Program-made: the position numbers and the translations under genes
Shown: in pieces, positions 39,022 to 47,208 of the stretch
Position numbering within the stretch: position 1 is the first letter of the stretch
How the letters are laid out: every line of letters begins with the position of its first letter
The notes under the pieces: model-generated
What the model was told of the DNA's origin: nothing
Database searches by the model: none
The model's input: the letters and a program-made list of their open reading frames with translations, nothing else
DNA from: an uncultured Colwellia sp.
GTDB taxonomy: Bacteria > Pseudomonadota > Gammaproteobacteria > Enterobacterales > Alteromonadaceae
Assembly (NCBI GenBank): GCA_913062815.1
Contig: CAJXWZ010000004.1
Coordinates: 124,001 to 188,000, forward strand
Direction of reading: 5' to 3'
Length of the DNA stretch: 64,000 bases

Positions 39022-40740
39022 TTAGGTTTCAGGTAGATAATATGACTTGCGCCAGATTTTTTTATATCGTGTTACTTCATCTTGCCATTTTGCGTTATCC
39101 CAGCCAAGCTCTTGATAAAATATTGTGGCTAATTGTTGAAATAAGGCTTCACCACCGTTAGTAAGTAGCAAGCCTAATCGTGTTCGCCTTAACAGTAAAT
39201 CATCTAAATGAATTACCGCTTCGTGCTTTATAGCCCAGCGACATTCTGCCAAACAAAATTGACTTTGCCCAAGGGCAAGTTGCTCTGATTCATTAGTCTG
39301 TGTAAGGATCATCGCAGTATTGTTGCCATATCGACCTAACAAACGCTGTAGCCAAGCTTTGCTATGCTTTACCTTCATTCGTTGTGCTGAGCTAAAAAGC
39401 TGAGTTAAAGGTTTATTTGTAAATAATCGATGGCTATCAATCGCTTTATTGTGTTCAGTGTCATGCTGGTTGCGCATCTTAAGCCATGGCTTTGCGGCAT
39501 TTAACGCTTCAGTTGCCGTCAAGCGAAAGGTAGTCAACTTACCACCACTAGCGGTAATTAGTGCGTTATCAGCCCAGACAGCATGATCACGACGTTCTTT
39601 AGACGGTTTTTTAGCTTTGCTATGTTTAGCTACTTTTGAGCGTGTTTTATATTCTTGCTCTGAAGTTATTACCGGCCTAACGCCGGAAAATGTTGAGATA
39701 ATATCCTTTGTTGTGATATTCGCCGAAGGAAAACTATGTGACACCAATTGCAATAAATAATCAACTTCATGTTGGCTAATCGATGCTTCGCTATCTAAAT
39801 TTTCATGATGATCAAGATCTGTAGTGCCTATTATCGTTGCGCCTTCCCATGGATAGATAAAAACAGGGCGTTTATCTGTTGGGTGTAAAACTAGTAAGGC
39901 ATCCATAACAGGAAGTCTATCTCTGGCTATGACGAGATGACTACCTCGTAACGGCCTTATTCTTTTTTCATCAATAACCTCATTTCGTAGCTTATCTGCC
40001 CAAGCGCCGGTTGCATTAATAACTATTGATGATGTTAAGGTGATTTCCTCATTTAAATTATCTGTATGAGCGCAGGTATTTTCTTTAATGGTAATGCCTA
40101 ACACTCTCCCAGTACTAGGATCTTTAAGTAATGAGGTTGCTTTCACATAATTTAGTATGTTTGCCCCTGATTCAACTGACTGCTGTAATACCCTTAATAC
40201 TAACCGTGCGTCATCAACCACAGCATCGGTATAATAACAGGCACCTTTAAGTTTATTTTTAGTTAAATTAGGAAACTTTTCTAATAGGTCTTTAACGGGC
40301 ATAAATTTATGATCTTTTATGCCTGCTAGCCAGTCATATAAATATAACAAGGTATTCATAATGAATCTGCCAGGAAACTGCTTTTGTCTAATAACAAAAT
40401 AATTTCCTAAACGATTGATCAAACCTGGAGCTTGCTGTAACAAAATTTCGCGTTCTGTTAACGATTGCTTGGTTAGTTTAATGTCGCCTTGTGCAATATA
40501 GCGTAATCCGCCATGTATCATTTTTGATGAACGACTTGAAGTGCCCCAAGCAAAATCTTTTTGCTCAATGAGTAAGGCCGTAAGACCACGTTTAGTAGCC
40601 TCTTGTAAAATACCTGCACCAACAATGCCGCCTCCTACCACGATCACATCCCAGCTCTGTTGGTTATTATGCTGACTTTCATCACGCAGCCTATTTAATA
40701 ACGCCTTTCTGTCAGTAAACGAGTGTTTGACATTATCCAT
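39022..40740 (-). CDS. Glycerol-3-phosphate dehydrogenase/oxidase (GlpD-like)
   Basis: FAD-dependent enzyme oxidising glycerol 3-phosphate to dihydroxyacetone phosphate, usually membrane-associated and quinone-linked. The 572-residue product has the dinucleotide motif VIVVGGGIVGAGILQEATKRG near 33, SSRSSKMIHGGLRYIAQGD and RPLRGSHLVIARDRLPV. ALITASGGKLTTFRLTATEAL near 395 is followed by a C-terminal helical domain. A basic insertion (AKHSKAKKPSKERRDH) near 375 is unusual. Five bases separate it from the upstream flavoprotein gene and about 45 from the kinase gene, so the three form one transcript. The company of an AGPS-like protein suggests it serves a specialised glycerophosphate pool rather than general glycerol use. 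Confidence 0.9.
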   Translation of the reverse strand: MDNVKHSFTDRKALLNRLRDESQHNNQQSWDVIVVGGGIVGAGILQEATKRGLTALLIEQKDFAWGTSSRSSKMIHGGLRYIAQGDIKLTKQSLTEREILLQQAPGLINRLGNYFVIRQKQFPGRFIMNTLLYLYDWLAGIKDHKFMPVKDLLEKFPNLTKNKLKGACYYTDAVVDDARLVLRVLQQSVESGANILNYVKATSLLKDPSTGRVLGITIKENTCAHTDNLNEEITLTSSIVINATGAWADKLRNEVIDEKRIRPLRGSHLVIARDRLPVMDALLVLHPTDKRPVFIYPWEGATIIGTTDLDHHENLDSEASISQHEVDYLLQLVSHSFPSANITTKDIISTFSGVRPVITSEQEYKTRSKVAKHSKAKKPSKERRDHAVWADNALITASGGKLTTFRLTATEALNAAKPWLKMRNQHDTEHNKAIDSHRLFTNKPLTQLFSSAQRMKVKHSKAWLQRLLGRYGNNTAMILTQTNESEQLALGQSQFCLAECRWAIKHEAVIHLDDLLLRRTRLGLLLTNGGEALFQQLATIFYQELGWDNAKWQDEVTRYKKIWRKSYYLPET

Positions 40741-40745
40741 TGCCC

Positions 40746-42353
40746 TTAAACCAACTTTCCAGGGTTCATGCGTTGTGATGGGTCGAATACTTCACATAGC
40801 TCTTTTATTGCTTTTATGCCCAATTCACCTTTTTCAGCAGGTAAGTAGAGTGCATGATCCTTGCCGACACCGTGTTGATGACTAATTGTGCCACCATGGG
40901 CTACAATTGCTAGTGCACCTGCTGCTTTAAGTTTTTGCCAACGCTGCTTTGTTTTAGCGTAGTTATCATCCATACGAAATAGGAAGGTTGTATAAACGCT
41001 GCAACCTTGACCATAAAAATGTGAAAGGTGGGTAAACACATGCACTTGCTCATTTTGATCAACTAAAGCCTTAGCAATGTCCGCCTCCATCGCTTCTACC
41101 GCTTTGGGGACTGATGACCAATCTAAACACGTTTCCATGGTATCAACAATAATACCCGCATCCCATAAACCATGACGTAGGTAAGGACTTCGAAAGCGAC
41201 TGTGTTGCCAATGTTTACCTAATGAGGTACCTATGTATACACCCTGATGTTTGCTAATAAATGATTTTGTTATGTTCAAGGCAGATTTACATTGTGCTTT
41301 ACTGCCCGTAACACCAAAAGTGAACATGGTTTTATTTTTACTGTTACCACGTAATGCCAAGTATTTTTCTAAGTATTTAACGGCAGTGTCGTGACCCGCA
41401 AGTTTTAAATGGGATGCGGTTTCAACCGCATTGCTTAATCTCATCATTGACAGTTGAATACCGTCTTGCGCTATTTCTCGAGTTGCTTCCATACCCGCTT
41501 GCCAGCTTGGGAAAAAAGCGACATAAAAATTTTCTTGCTCCGCTATTTTTACCACACGCATTTTTACTTCGGTAATTATCCCTATTCGGCCTTCACTCCC
41601 TAATATCATTTCTCGTACATCTGGCCCTGCGGAGGATGCAGGGTAGGTCGGTATATCTAGCGTGCCCTGTAGAGTTTCGACTGTGCCACCGGCAAACATC
41701 TTTTCAATTCGACCATAACGAAGTGATTGTTGGCCACTAGAGCGACTTGCAACCCAACCACCAACAGTAGATAACTCCCAAGACTGAGGGAAATGACCTA
41801 ATGTATAACCATATTCACTCAATTGCTGTTCAACATCTGGCCCCAAAGTACCCGCGCCAAATGTTGCTATTTGACTTTTTTGGTCGAAATCAATGAGCTT
41901 ATTCATTTTCGTTAGCGATACGGTGATTATAGGCAATTCACTACATTCGGGATTAATATGGCCACAAACAGAGGTGCCGCCGCCGTATGGAATTACCGTT
42001 AAATTTTCTTTTTCGGCAAATTGTAATAACGCTTGTACATCAGAAGATGTTTCTGGAAACGCTACTCCATCAGGAAAGGCTTCAAAGTCGCCACTATGGG
42101 TAGCTAACCAATCGGGCACACTTTGACCACGGCAATGGCGTAGTCGTGTTTCGGGATCAGTAGAGATAAGTCGATGCTTTGGCGCTCTAGTTTTTGGTAC
42201 TTTTTTTATGGCTTCTTCCAGTGAAATTTCTGCAAGAGGGTTGCTTGTACCAATAATATTTTCAATATAATTTTTTGATGTACTACTCAACTCGAAAGCT
42301 AAATTGTTTTTCTCATCACCCCAACCGTTCCAACGTTTCATGCCTAATCTCAT
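40746..42353 (-). CDS. FAD-binding oxidase, alkyldihydroxyacetonephosphate synthase-like
   Basis: VAO-type flavoprotein of 535 residues that closely follows the AGPS pattern. It has the family opening MKRWNGWGDE, the FAD-binding VIPYGGGTSVCGHINPE and GHFPQSWELSTVGGWVASR, then AGPDVREMILGSEGRIGIITE, SMRLSNAVET and THLSHFYGQGCSVYTTFLFR near 440. The C-terminal AHGGTISHQHGVGKDHALYLP matches the active-site His cluster of AGPS except for Gln in the middle position. AGPS swaps the acyl group of acyl-DHAP for a fatty alcohol, making ether lipids. Bacterial members are poorly characterised. An internal ATG at 42341 is an equally good start. First gene of the operon. Confidence 0.88.
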   Translation of the reverse strand: MRLGMKRWNGWGDEKNNLAFELSSTSKNYIENIIGTSNPLAEISLEEAIKKVPKTRAPKHRLISTDPETRLRHCRGQSVPDWLATHSGDFEAFPDGVAFPETSSDVQALLQFAEKENLTVIPYGGGTSVCGHINPECSELPIITVSLTKMNKLIDFDQKSQIATFGAGTLGPDVEQQLSEYGYTLGHFPQSWELSTVGGWVASRSSGQQSLRYGRIEKMFAGGTVETLQGTLDIPTYPASSAGPDVREMILGSEGRIGIITEVKMRVVKIAEQENFYVAFFPSWQAGMEATREIAQDGIQLSMMRLSNAVETASHLKLAGHDTAVKYLEKYLALRGNSKNKTMFTFGVTGSKAQCKSALNITKSFISKHQGVYIGTSLGKHWQHSRFRSPYLRHGLWDAGIIVDTMETCLDWSSVPKAVEAMEADIAKALVDQNEQVHVFTHLSHFYGQGCSVYTTFLFRMDDNYAKTKQRWQKLKAAGALAIVAHGGTISHQHGVGKDHALYLPAEKGELGIKAIKELCEVFDPSQRMNPGKLV

Positions 42354-42381
42354 TTTGTCTTAATTGCTATTTTTAAATATT

Positions 42382-42403
42382 AAACTGAATATCGTTTCAG
42401 TTT
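42382..42403. promoter_or_regulatory. Perfect palindrome in the divergent promoter of the flavoprotein operon
   Basis: AAACTGAA (42382-42389) and TTCAGTTT (42396-42403) with a 6-bp centre. It lies 29 bp upstream of the flavoprotein start and about 45 bp from the AraC-type regulator start. It is a plausible operator. Confidence 0.5.
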
Positions 42404-42449
42404 TATGTTTTAATAGGTTTAATAATTGATAATTTAGGACACGTTGTTT

Positions 42450-43481
42450 GTGATTAATAAACTATTAGCGATCGAAGAGGTCAATTCTCGCCAATCAATA
42501 ATAGGCATCTCCTTGTTGGCTAAATTGGTAGATAGTCATGGTTATAATGTGTCTTATATGTTCGAACAAGCTCAAATCAACGAACAGCTGTTAAATGATG
42601 CTAAGGCAACCATCTCTTTTCAACAAGAAGTTGCCTTCACAAGAGCGCTAATAAACACGTTAACTGATGATTGCTTAGGATTTAAAGCTGGTCAGTACTA
42701 TCGACTTAATGCCTTTGGTCATATCGGACTGGCGGCAAGTTCAAGTAATACCGTTAGTGATGCTATTGAGTTTTTTCTAAAATATATTCGATTAGCCTAT
42801 ACACATTTTGATATACATTTCTTTACCAAAGACGGTAATGCAATCTTACGTTTTAGCGATAAATACATACTAGGTAATCTGCGGCGATTTTATTTAGAGA
42901 GGGATTTTTCTTTTGCCTTTCTTTCTACTCGTGATATGTTTCCACGCTCAATTGTAGGGCAAAAACCTAAAACGATTCACTTTGACTTTCCATGTCCCAC
43001 AACAGTTGAACAATACCAGGAAATGTATGAATGCCCCGTATATTTTTCGATGCCGTATAATCAAATATTGGTAGATGAGCGCTATTTAGACTTACCATTA
43101 CCGTTAGCAAACCCCTTAACACGTGAATTATTAGAAGAGCAATGTAAAAACCAAGAAATAGCACTTTATGGGCCAGTTAGTTTTGATGAAAAAATTAGAA
43201 AAATTATCCAAACCATGGAAGGAGAAATGCCAAGTTTAGAATCGATAGCAAAAATGCACTTTATCACAGCACGTACTTTAAGGCGCAAGTTGAAAGAGCA
43301 GGGCGTAACCTTTCAGCACATTGTCAATGAAGAACTGAGTAAAAAAGCATTGGAATATTTATCAACTACCGAGTTAAGTGTTGAACAAATATCTATGCGT
43401 TTAGGTTACAGCGAATCAGCAAGTTTTATACATGCATTTAAACGTTGGACAGGGAAAACACCTAAAGCGTTTCGTCACTAA
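42450..43481 (+). CDS. AraC family transcriptional regulator (Arabinose_bd-type N terminus)
   Basis: Product of about 343 residues. The N-terminal ligand-binding region resembles the OruR-like Arabinose_bd domain (YRLNAFGHIGLAASSSNTVSDAIEFF and HFDFPCPTTVEQYQEMYECP). The C-terminal AraC helix-turn-helix pair includes LESIAKMHFITARTLRRKLKEQG and LSVEQISMRLGYSESASFIHAFKRWTGKTPKAFR. The start is either GTG at 42450, with AGGA 10 bp upstream, or TTG at 42444. It is divergent from the AGPS-like/GlpD/kinase operon and is its probable regulator. The ligand is unknown. Confidence 0.88.
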   Translation: MINKLLAIEEVNSRQSIIGISLLAKLVDSHGYNVSYMFEQAQINEQLLNDAKATISFQQEVAFTRALINTLTDDCLGFKAGQYYRLNAFGHIGLAASSSNTVSDAIEFFLKYIRLAYTHFDIHFFTKDGNAILRFSDKYILGNLRRFYLERDFSFAFLSTRDMFPRSIVGQKPKTIHFDFPCPTTVEQYQEMYECPVYFSMPYNQILVDERYLDLPLPLANPLTRELLEEQCKNQEIALYGPVSFDEKIRKIIQTMEGEMPSLESIAKMHFITARTLRRKLKEQGVTFQHIVNEELSKKALEYLSTTELSVEQISMRLGYSESASFIHAFKRWTGKTPKAFRH

Positions 43482-43520
43482 TTATGCATAATTAGTGCTC
43501 ACATCTAAGACTCGATACGA

Positions 43521-43538
43521 CTGTCATTTGACTGTCAT
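43521..43538 (+). promoter_or_regulatory. Candidate PhoB box
   Basis: Two CTGTCAT heptamers (43521-43527 and 43532-43538) are separated by four bases, an 11-bp period. This is the canonical Pho box layout. The site starts 47 bp upstream of the DUF2956 ATG. Confidence 0.5.
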
Positions 43539-43567
43539 CATTTTAACAAACTCAAGTATTTATTATT

Positions 43568-43882
43568 ATGAATAAAATTTCTAAAGAAACCCAAGAGCAA
43601 GCAATGAAAGTTGCCAGAGCTACGCAACGTCCCAAGCAAACGAAGGAGCAGACTAAGCTGATTTCCCAGGGCATAGAAAAAGGCATTGCTGAATACAAAA
43701 AACAACAAAGTAAAAAATCAAGAGAACAAGATAAAGCGCGCAAGGCACGAAGCACACAACTTAGAGATACAGTTGCTAGCCCTGAAATAATTAAGGTGTC
43801 AAATTCGGCCTATTATCGCTTGCCTTGGGCTTTGTTAATTTTAAACTGGATTGGCTTTTTACTTTGGTATTTAATTAATTAA
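43568..43882 (+). CDS. DUF2956 family protein
   Basis: A 104-residue, strongly basic product with an N-terminal helical region (ISKETQEQAMKVARATQRPKQTKEQTKLIAQG-like start) and one C-terminal transmembrane helix (LPWALLILNWIGFLLWYLI). This matches the DUF2956 family of Alteromonadales and Vibrionales as I remember it. It is probably a tail-anchored inner-membrane protein with its basic part in the cytoplasm. Function unknown. A PhoB-like box lies just upstream. Confidence 0.78.
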   Translation: MNKISKETQEQAMKVARATQRPKQTKEQTKLISQGIEKGIAEYKKQQSKKSREQDKARKARSTQLRDTVASPEIIKVSNSAYYRLPWALLILNWIGFLLWYLIN

Positions 43883-43931
43883 GCAGTCAAGCATTAGATT
43901 GGCCAAAGTAAGATTTTTATCCGATAATTAG

Positions 43932-43950
43932 CATGCAAATTTCTTGCATG
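43932..43950. repeat. Short perfect palindrome upstream of the secreted-protein gene
   Basis: CATGCAA (43932-43938) and TTGCATG (43944-43950) with a 5-nt loop, 65 bp before the ATG at 44015. No T-run follows, so it is an operator or mRNA stem rather than a standard terminator. Confidence 0.4.
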
Positions 43951-44014
43951 GAAAGAAGTCTTGGGTAGTTTGGTTTCCTTGTTTTCCTTAACAATAAATT
44001 GATAAGGACAAGTA

Positions 44015-44389
44015 ATGAAAACATTAGCATTATTGATAATAACATTAACTTTTAGCGCTTGCTGTATAGCGGCAAAGCCCGTAGTCGATGTGTGGAATTG
44101 TAAGTTACATGATGGTAAAACTATGAAAGAAGCCGGCGCATTAAATGATAAATGGGTTAAGTTTATGAATGCTAAGGTAAAAGGTGGTGGCATCAATAGT
44201 TATGATCTTGTCGCAAAAGTGGGAAATCATGATGGTTTTATGTTTGTAGATGTTTACCCTAGTATTGAATCTTGGGCTGCTGGAGACAACATGATGGAAT
44301 CTTCTAAAGAAGGAAAAGCATTGCTGAAACAATTTAAAGCCATAGCAAAATGTTCAAGTAACACCTTATATTCGTCAACAAAACATTAA
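44015..44389 (+). CDS. Hypothetical secreted protein
   Basis: A 124-residue product with a signal peptide (MKTLALLIITLTFSACCIAA, cleaved near residue 20). The mature domain begins KPVVDVWNCKLHDGKTMKE and includes VGNHDGFMFVDVYPSIESWAAG. The pattern resembles the small antibiotic-biosynthesis-monooxygenase-like (dimeric ferredoxin-like) fold, but this is only an impression. The ATG follows AAGGACAAGTA, a clear ribosome-binding site. It stands alone; a broken SRAP gene follows. Confidence 0.7.
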   Translation: MKTLALLIITLTFSACCIAAKPVVDVWNCKLHDGKTMKEAGALNDKWVKFMNAKVKGGGINSYDLVAKVGNHDGFMFVDVYPSIESWAAGDNMMESSKEGKALLKQFKAIAKCSSNTLYSSTKH

Positions 44390-45037
44390 CAGGAAAGCAG
44401 TATGAAATGTGTGGTCGATTAGATATAAATCAATTCATATGCCAAGTGGTATCGGATACTCTTGGCATATCATTTGTTGCCGCAGGTGATAACAACACTT
44501 GTCCTAGTGACACAGTATCCACTAATATAAAACCACTGGGCGGATTTCAGTAACTAGATACTCGATGGGGAATAAATCCCACCTGATCTACAAAGCTATT
44601 ATTTAACGGCCAAACCGAAACAGTAGCCACAAAAAAAACGTTTCAACAATCCCTAGCTTTAAGACGATGTTTTCTACCTTACTTTGGCTGGTATGAAAGT
44701 GATATTCACCAACTGGTAACGTTTATTACAACTCCAGATGCTGGCTATGCACAATATCATCAGCGTATACCCGTATTTGTATTACCTGAATATACTAATT
44801 GCTGGTTTAATGCCACAGTTGAAGAATTGCCGGTTTTATTTCCTGCACGAGACAAAAGCTTGAAAAGCATCAATATAAGTAAATGGTAGCTAATTAAAAT
44901 TTCTGTTGAGTAAACGCTGTGGTTATTTTTATAGATAATTACGACGAACTTGCATAGCAGTAAAAACAGGTTTACTATGAAAAAAGCTTAAATAAATAAG
45001 CTGTTACCTTGCGTAATTACATATTAAGGATGATGAC
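44390..45037. other. Gene-poor stretch with the SRAP pseudogene and upstream DUF898 region
   Basis: Apart from the SRAP pseudogene I see no intact gene. Between 44890 and 45037 there is a symmetric AGTAAA-N6-TTTACT element (44961-44978) and an AAGGATGATGAC ribosome-binding site for the next gene. The symmetric element resembles TyrR-type spacing but is unsupported otherwise. Confidence 0.5.
44407..44889 (+). pseudogene. Broken SRAP/YedK (SOS response-associated peptidase, HMCES-type) gene
   Basis: SRAP proteins crosslink abasic sites in single-stranded DNA through Cys2. The frame starts MCGRLDIN (Cys2 present) and runs to an in-frame TAA at 44551. It continues in the same frame as LDTRWGINPT, then TGA at 44584 where the family has Trp, then STKLLFNGQTETVATKKTF (active-site Asn region), LRRCFLPYFGWYE (active-site Glu) and a truncated C-terminal half containing YAQYHQRIPVFVLPEY (active-site His). 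It ends at 44889. With 161 codons against about 200 or more in the family, it has two nonsense codons and in-frame deletions, one directly after GWYE. All four active-site residues remain visible. Confidence 0.85.
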
Positions 45038-46069
45038 ATGATTGAAACCTCAGCTATATCCCCTGCAGATAATTCGAACCAACCGACACCAGCCAGTAAG
45101 AGTTTAGGCTTTGAATTTCGCGGTGACGGCATGGAGTATTTTAAAATTTGGATTGTGAATATTTTACTCACCATTGTTACTTTGGGTATATATTCCGCTT
45201 GGGCAAAAGTAAGAAATAACCGCTATTTTTATTCGAATTTATATGTAGATAATGACAATTTTCGTTATCTAGCAGACCCGATTACGATACTAAAAGGGCG
45301 TCTTATCGCCTTAACGGCATTAATTGCTTATTATGTGGCATCAATTTTTCTGCCAATTGTGGCTATCGTTTTGGCTATAGCGTTATTTTTTGCAGTGCCT
45401 TACTTTATTAATCAATCCGTAGCTTTTACGAATAGAATGTCGTCATATAAAAATATTCAATTTCGCTTTAAAGGCTCATATGGCCAGGCATTTATGGTTG
45501 TTTATATTTGGCCAATACTAGGAATGCTTACTTTAGGCATTTTGTACCCACTAGCTTTATTAAAAGCGAACGAATACTTTGTTCGAAATAGTGCTTATGG
45601 TACTAGTCACTTTGATTTTAACGCCACCTATAAAGATTACGGTATGATATTTTTAACCGTGTTAGGCATAGCAATAGTTGTAGGAGCCCCTATTGCAATC
45701 CTTACTTATTTCGTGCCGGCTATTAGTGTAATATCACCGCTAGTTTTCATAGTGATGTATTTCGCTTTAATTGTTTATGTAATCGTGTCATTTACGAATC
45801 TGTTTTACGCCAGTTTAAGCTTAGTTGAGCATAAATTCGAAGCAAACTTAACTGTACCCGCCCAAGCTAAAGTGATTCTAATTAATCTGCTACTAACGAT
45901 TGTTACTTTTGGACTATATTTACCTGCAGCAAAAGTTCGCATGACGAAATACATTTGTTCATGTTTAACATTGCACGCAAGCGGAAGTTTAGATAACTTC
46001 AGCGCGGCTGAAAAAGAAAGTATCAGCGCCTTGGGTGAAGAGTTTGGTCAAGTATTCGACTTTGCCTAA
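45038..46069 (+). CDS. DUF898 family membrane protein (YjgN-like)
   Basis: Polytopic inner-membrane protein of 343 residues with about six to eight helices in two DUF898 units. The repeat motif is visible twice: YFKIWIVNILLTIVTLGIYSAWAKVRNNRYFYSN near 35 and VILINLLLTIVTFGLYLPAAKVRMTKYICS near 290. A middle copy reads YGQAFMVVYIWPILGMLTLGILYPLALLKANEYFVRNSAYG. Function unknown. It is followed 12 bp later by an M48 peptidase gene, an association common for DUF898 genes, which suggests the two act together in envelope quality control or maturation. Confidence 0.9.
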   Translation: MIETSAISPADNSNQPTPASKSLGFEFRGDGMEYFKIWIVNILLTIVTLGIYSAWAKVRNNRYFYSNLYVDNDNFRYLADPITILKGRLIALTALIAYYVASIFLPIVAIVLAIALFFAVPYFINQSVAFTNRMSSYKNIQFRFKGSYGQAFMVVYIWPILGMLTLGILYPLALLKANEYFVRNSAYGTSHFDFNATYKDYGMIFLTVLGIAIVVGAPIAILTYFVPAISVISPLVFIVMYFALIVYVIVSFTNLFYASLSLVEHKFEANLTVPAQAKVILINLLLTIVTFGLYLPAAKVRMTKYICSCLTLHASGSLDNFSAAEKESISALGEEFGQVFDFA

Positions 46070-46081
46070 AAGCTGCGCTTC

Positions 46082-47125
46082 ATGTTTATAGCAGGAATCT
46101 ATCTCGATGGTAAAACCTCTAAACGTCATATTGCACGTTTAGAGGTTAACGATGACCATAAAATTACTCATATTCATCTCACTGAACAGCAGCAAGTTTT
46201 ATCTTTTGAGCAACAGCATTATACGATTGAGTCTCGTTTAGGTAATACACCTAGAGAGATACTCTTTGAGGATGCTCAACTTTTTGTCTGTGATAATCAC
46301 GATGAAATTGACCAATTAATTACTTGGCAAGAAAACAGTTCACCCAATAATATTACTTGGCTATACCGCCTAGAAAATAACATTAAATTAATCTGCCTTT
46401 CCACCATTGTTACCGCTATTTTATTATATGGCATGATCACTTATGGCATTCCAAGTGCAGCAAAAATGATGACTCACAATGTTCCTTATATTTCTTCTGC
46501 TCAATTTGTATCGAGTTTAGATGTATTAGATAAAACAGTTTTTGAGGAATCAAAGTTACCTGAGCAAAGACAACAAGAAATAAGGGATTTAGCGGCGCCG
46601 TACTTCTCGAACTATAAAAGCTTAAAGCCTACGTTAGTGTTTAGATCGGGTATGAAAGCGAATGCCTTAGCACTGCCAAACGGCATTATTGTTTTTACTG
46701 ATGACTTTGTAAACTTAGCCGAAACCAATGATGAGCTAATTGCGGTGTTATTCCATGAACTCGGCCATTTAACGCACAAACACATGACTCAGCGTGTTAT
46801 TCAAGATGCCATGTTGACCATTATGGTAGTTTTTATAACCGGCGATGTGGAAACATTTGACTTAGTTACCGCACTTCCTACATTACTGCTTGATTTGACC
46901 TATTCTAGGAAGTTTGAAACAGAAGCGGATAATTATGCGTTGGCTTTGTTAAACGAGCATAATATACCATTGCAGAGTTTTGTTGATGTAATGACAAGGT
47001 TAGAAAATTATTATCTAACTGGAATCGAGGGGAATACTAATAGCGCGATGAATGACTTTCTATCAACTCACCCGAAAACAGCCGATAGAATTAAATTGGT
47101 TGAACAATTCAATACTAAGAATTAG
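46082..47125 (+). CDS. M48 family metalloprotease
   Basis: Membrane-anchored zinc protease, 347 residues. A cytoplasmic N-terminal portion of about 100 residues of unknown fold precedes one transmembrane helix (LICLSTIVTAILLYGMITYG). The M48 domain has the zinc motif AVLFHELGHLTHKHM near 225 and the third ligand in SRKFETEADNYALALLNEH near 280. The C-terminal FLSTHPKTADRIKLVEQF is typical of BepA/Oma1-like M48C enzymes, so the active site should be periplasmic. Cotranscribed with the DUF898 gene. Confidence 0.92.
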   Translation: MFIAGIYLDGKTSKRHIARLEVNDDHKITHIHLTEQQQVLSFEQQHYTIESRLGNTPREILFEDAQLFVCDNHDEIDQLITWQENSSPNNITWLYRLENNIKLICLSTIVTAILLYGMITYGIPSAAKMMTHNVPYISSAQFVSSLDVLDKTVFEESKLPEQRQQEIRDLAAPYFSNYKSLKPTLVFRSGMKANALALPNGIIVFTDDFVNLAETNDELIAVLFHELGHLTHKHMTQRVIQDAMLTIMVVFITGDVETFDLVTALPTLLLDLTYSRKFETEADNYALALLNEHNIPLQSFVDVMTRLENYYLTGIEGNTNSAMNDFLSTHPKTADRIKLVEQFNTKN

Positions 47126-47208
47126 CATGAAAACATTACTTTTTGTGATTAATAATGACTAGTTGAGTTAACAGAGTCGTCAGGAAATTATCAAGGTAAA
47201 ATGGAGTA

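Noticed and set aside
44961..44978. AGTAAA-N6-TTTACT as a TyrR box
   Set aside because: The spacing fits but the outer bases do not match TGTAAA/TTTACA, and the downstream DUF898 gene has no link to aromatic amino acids.
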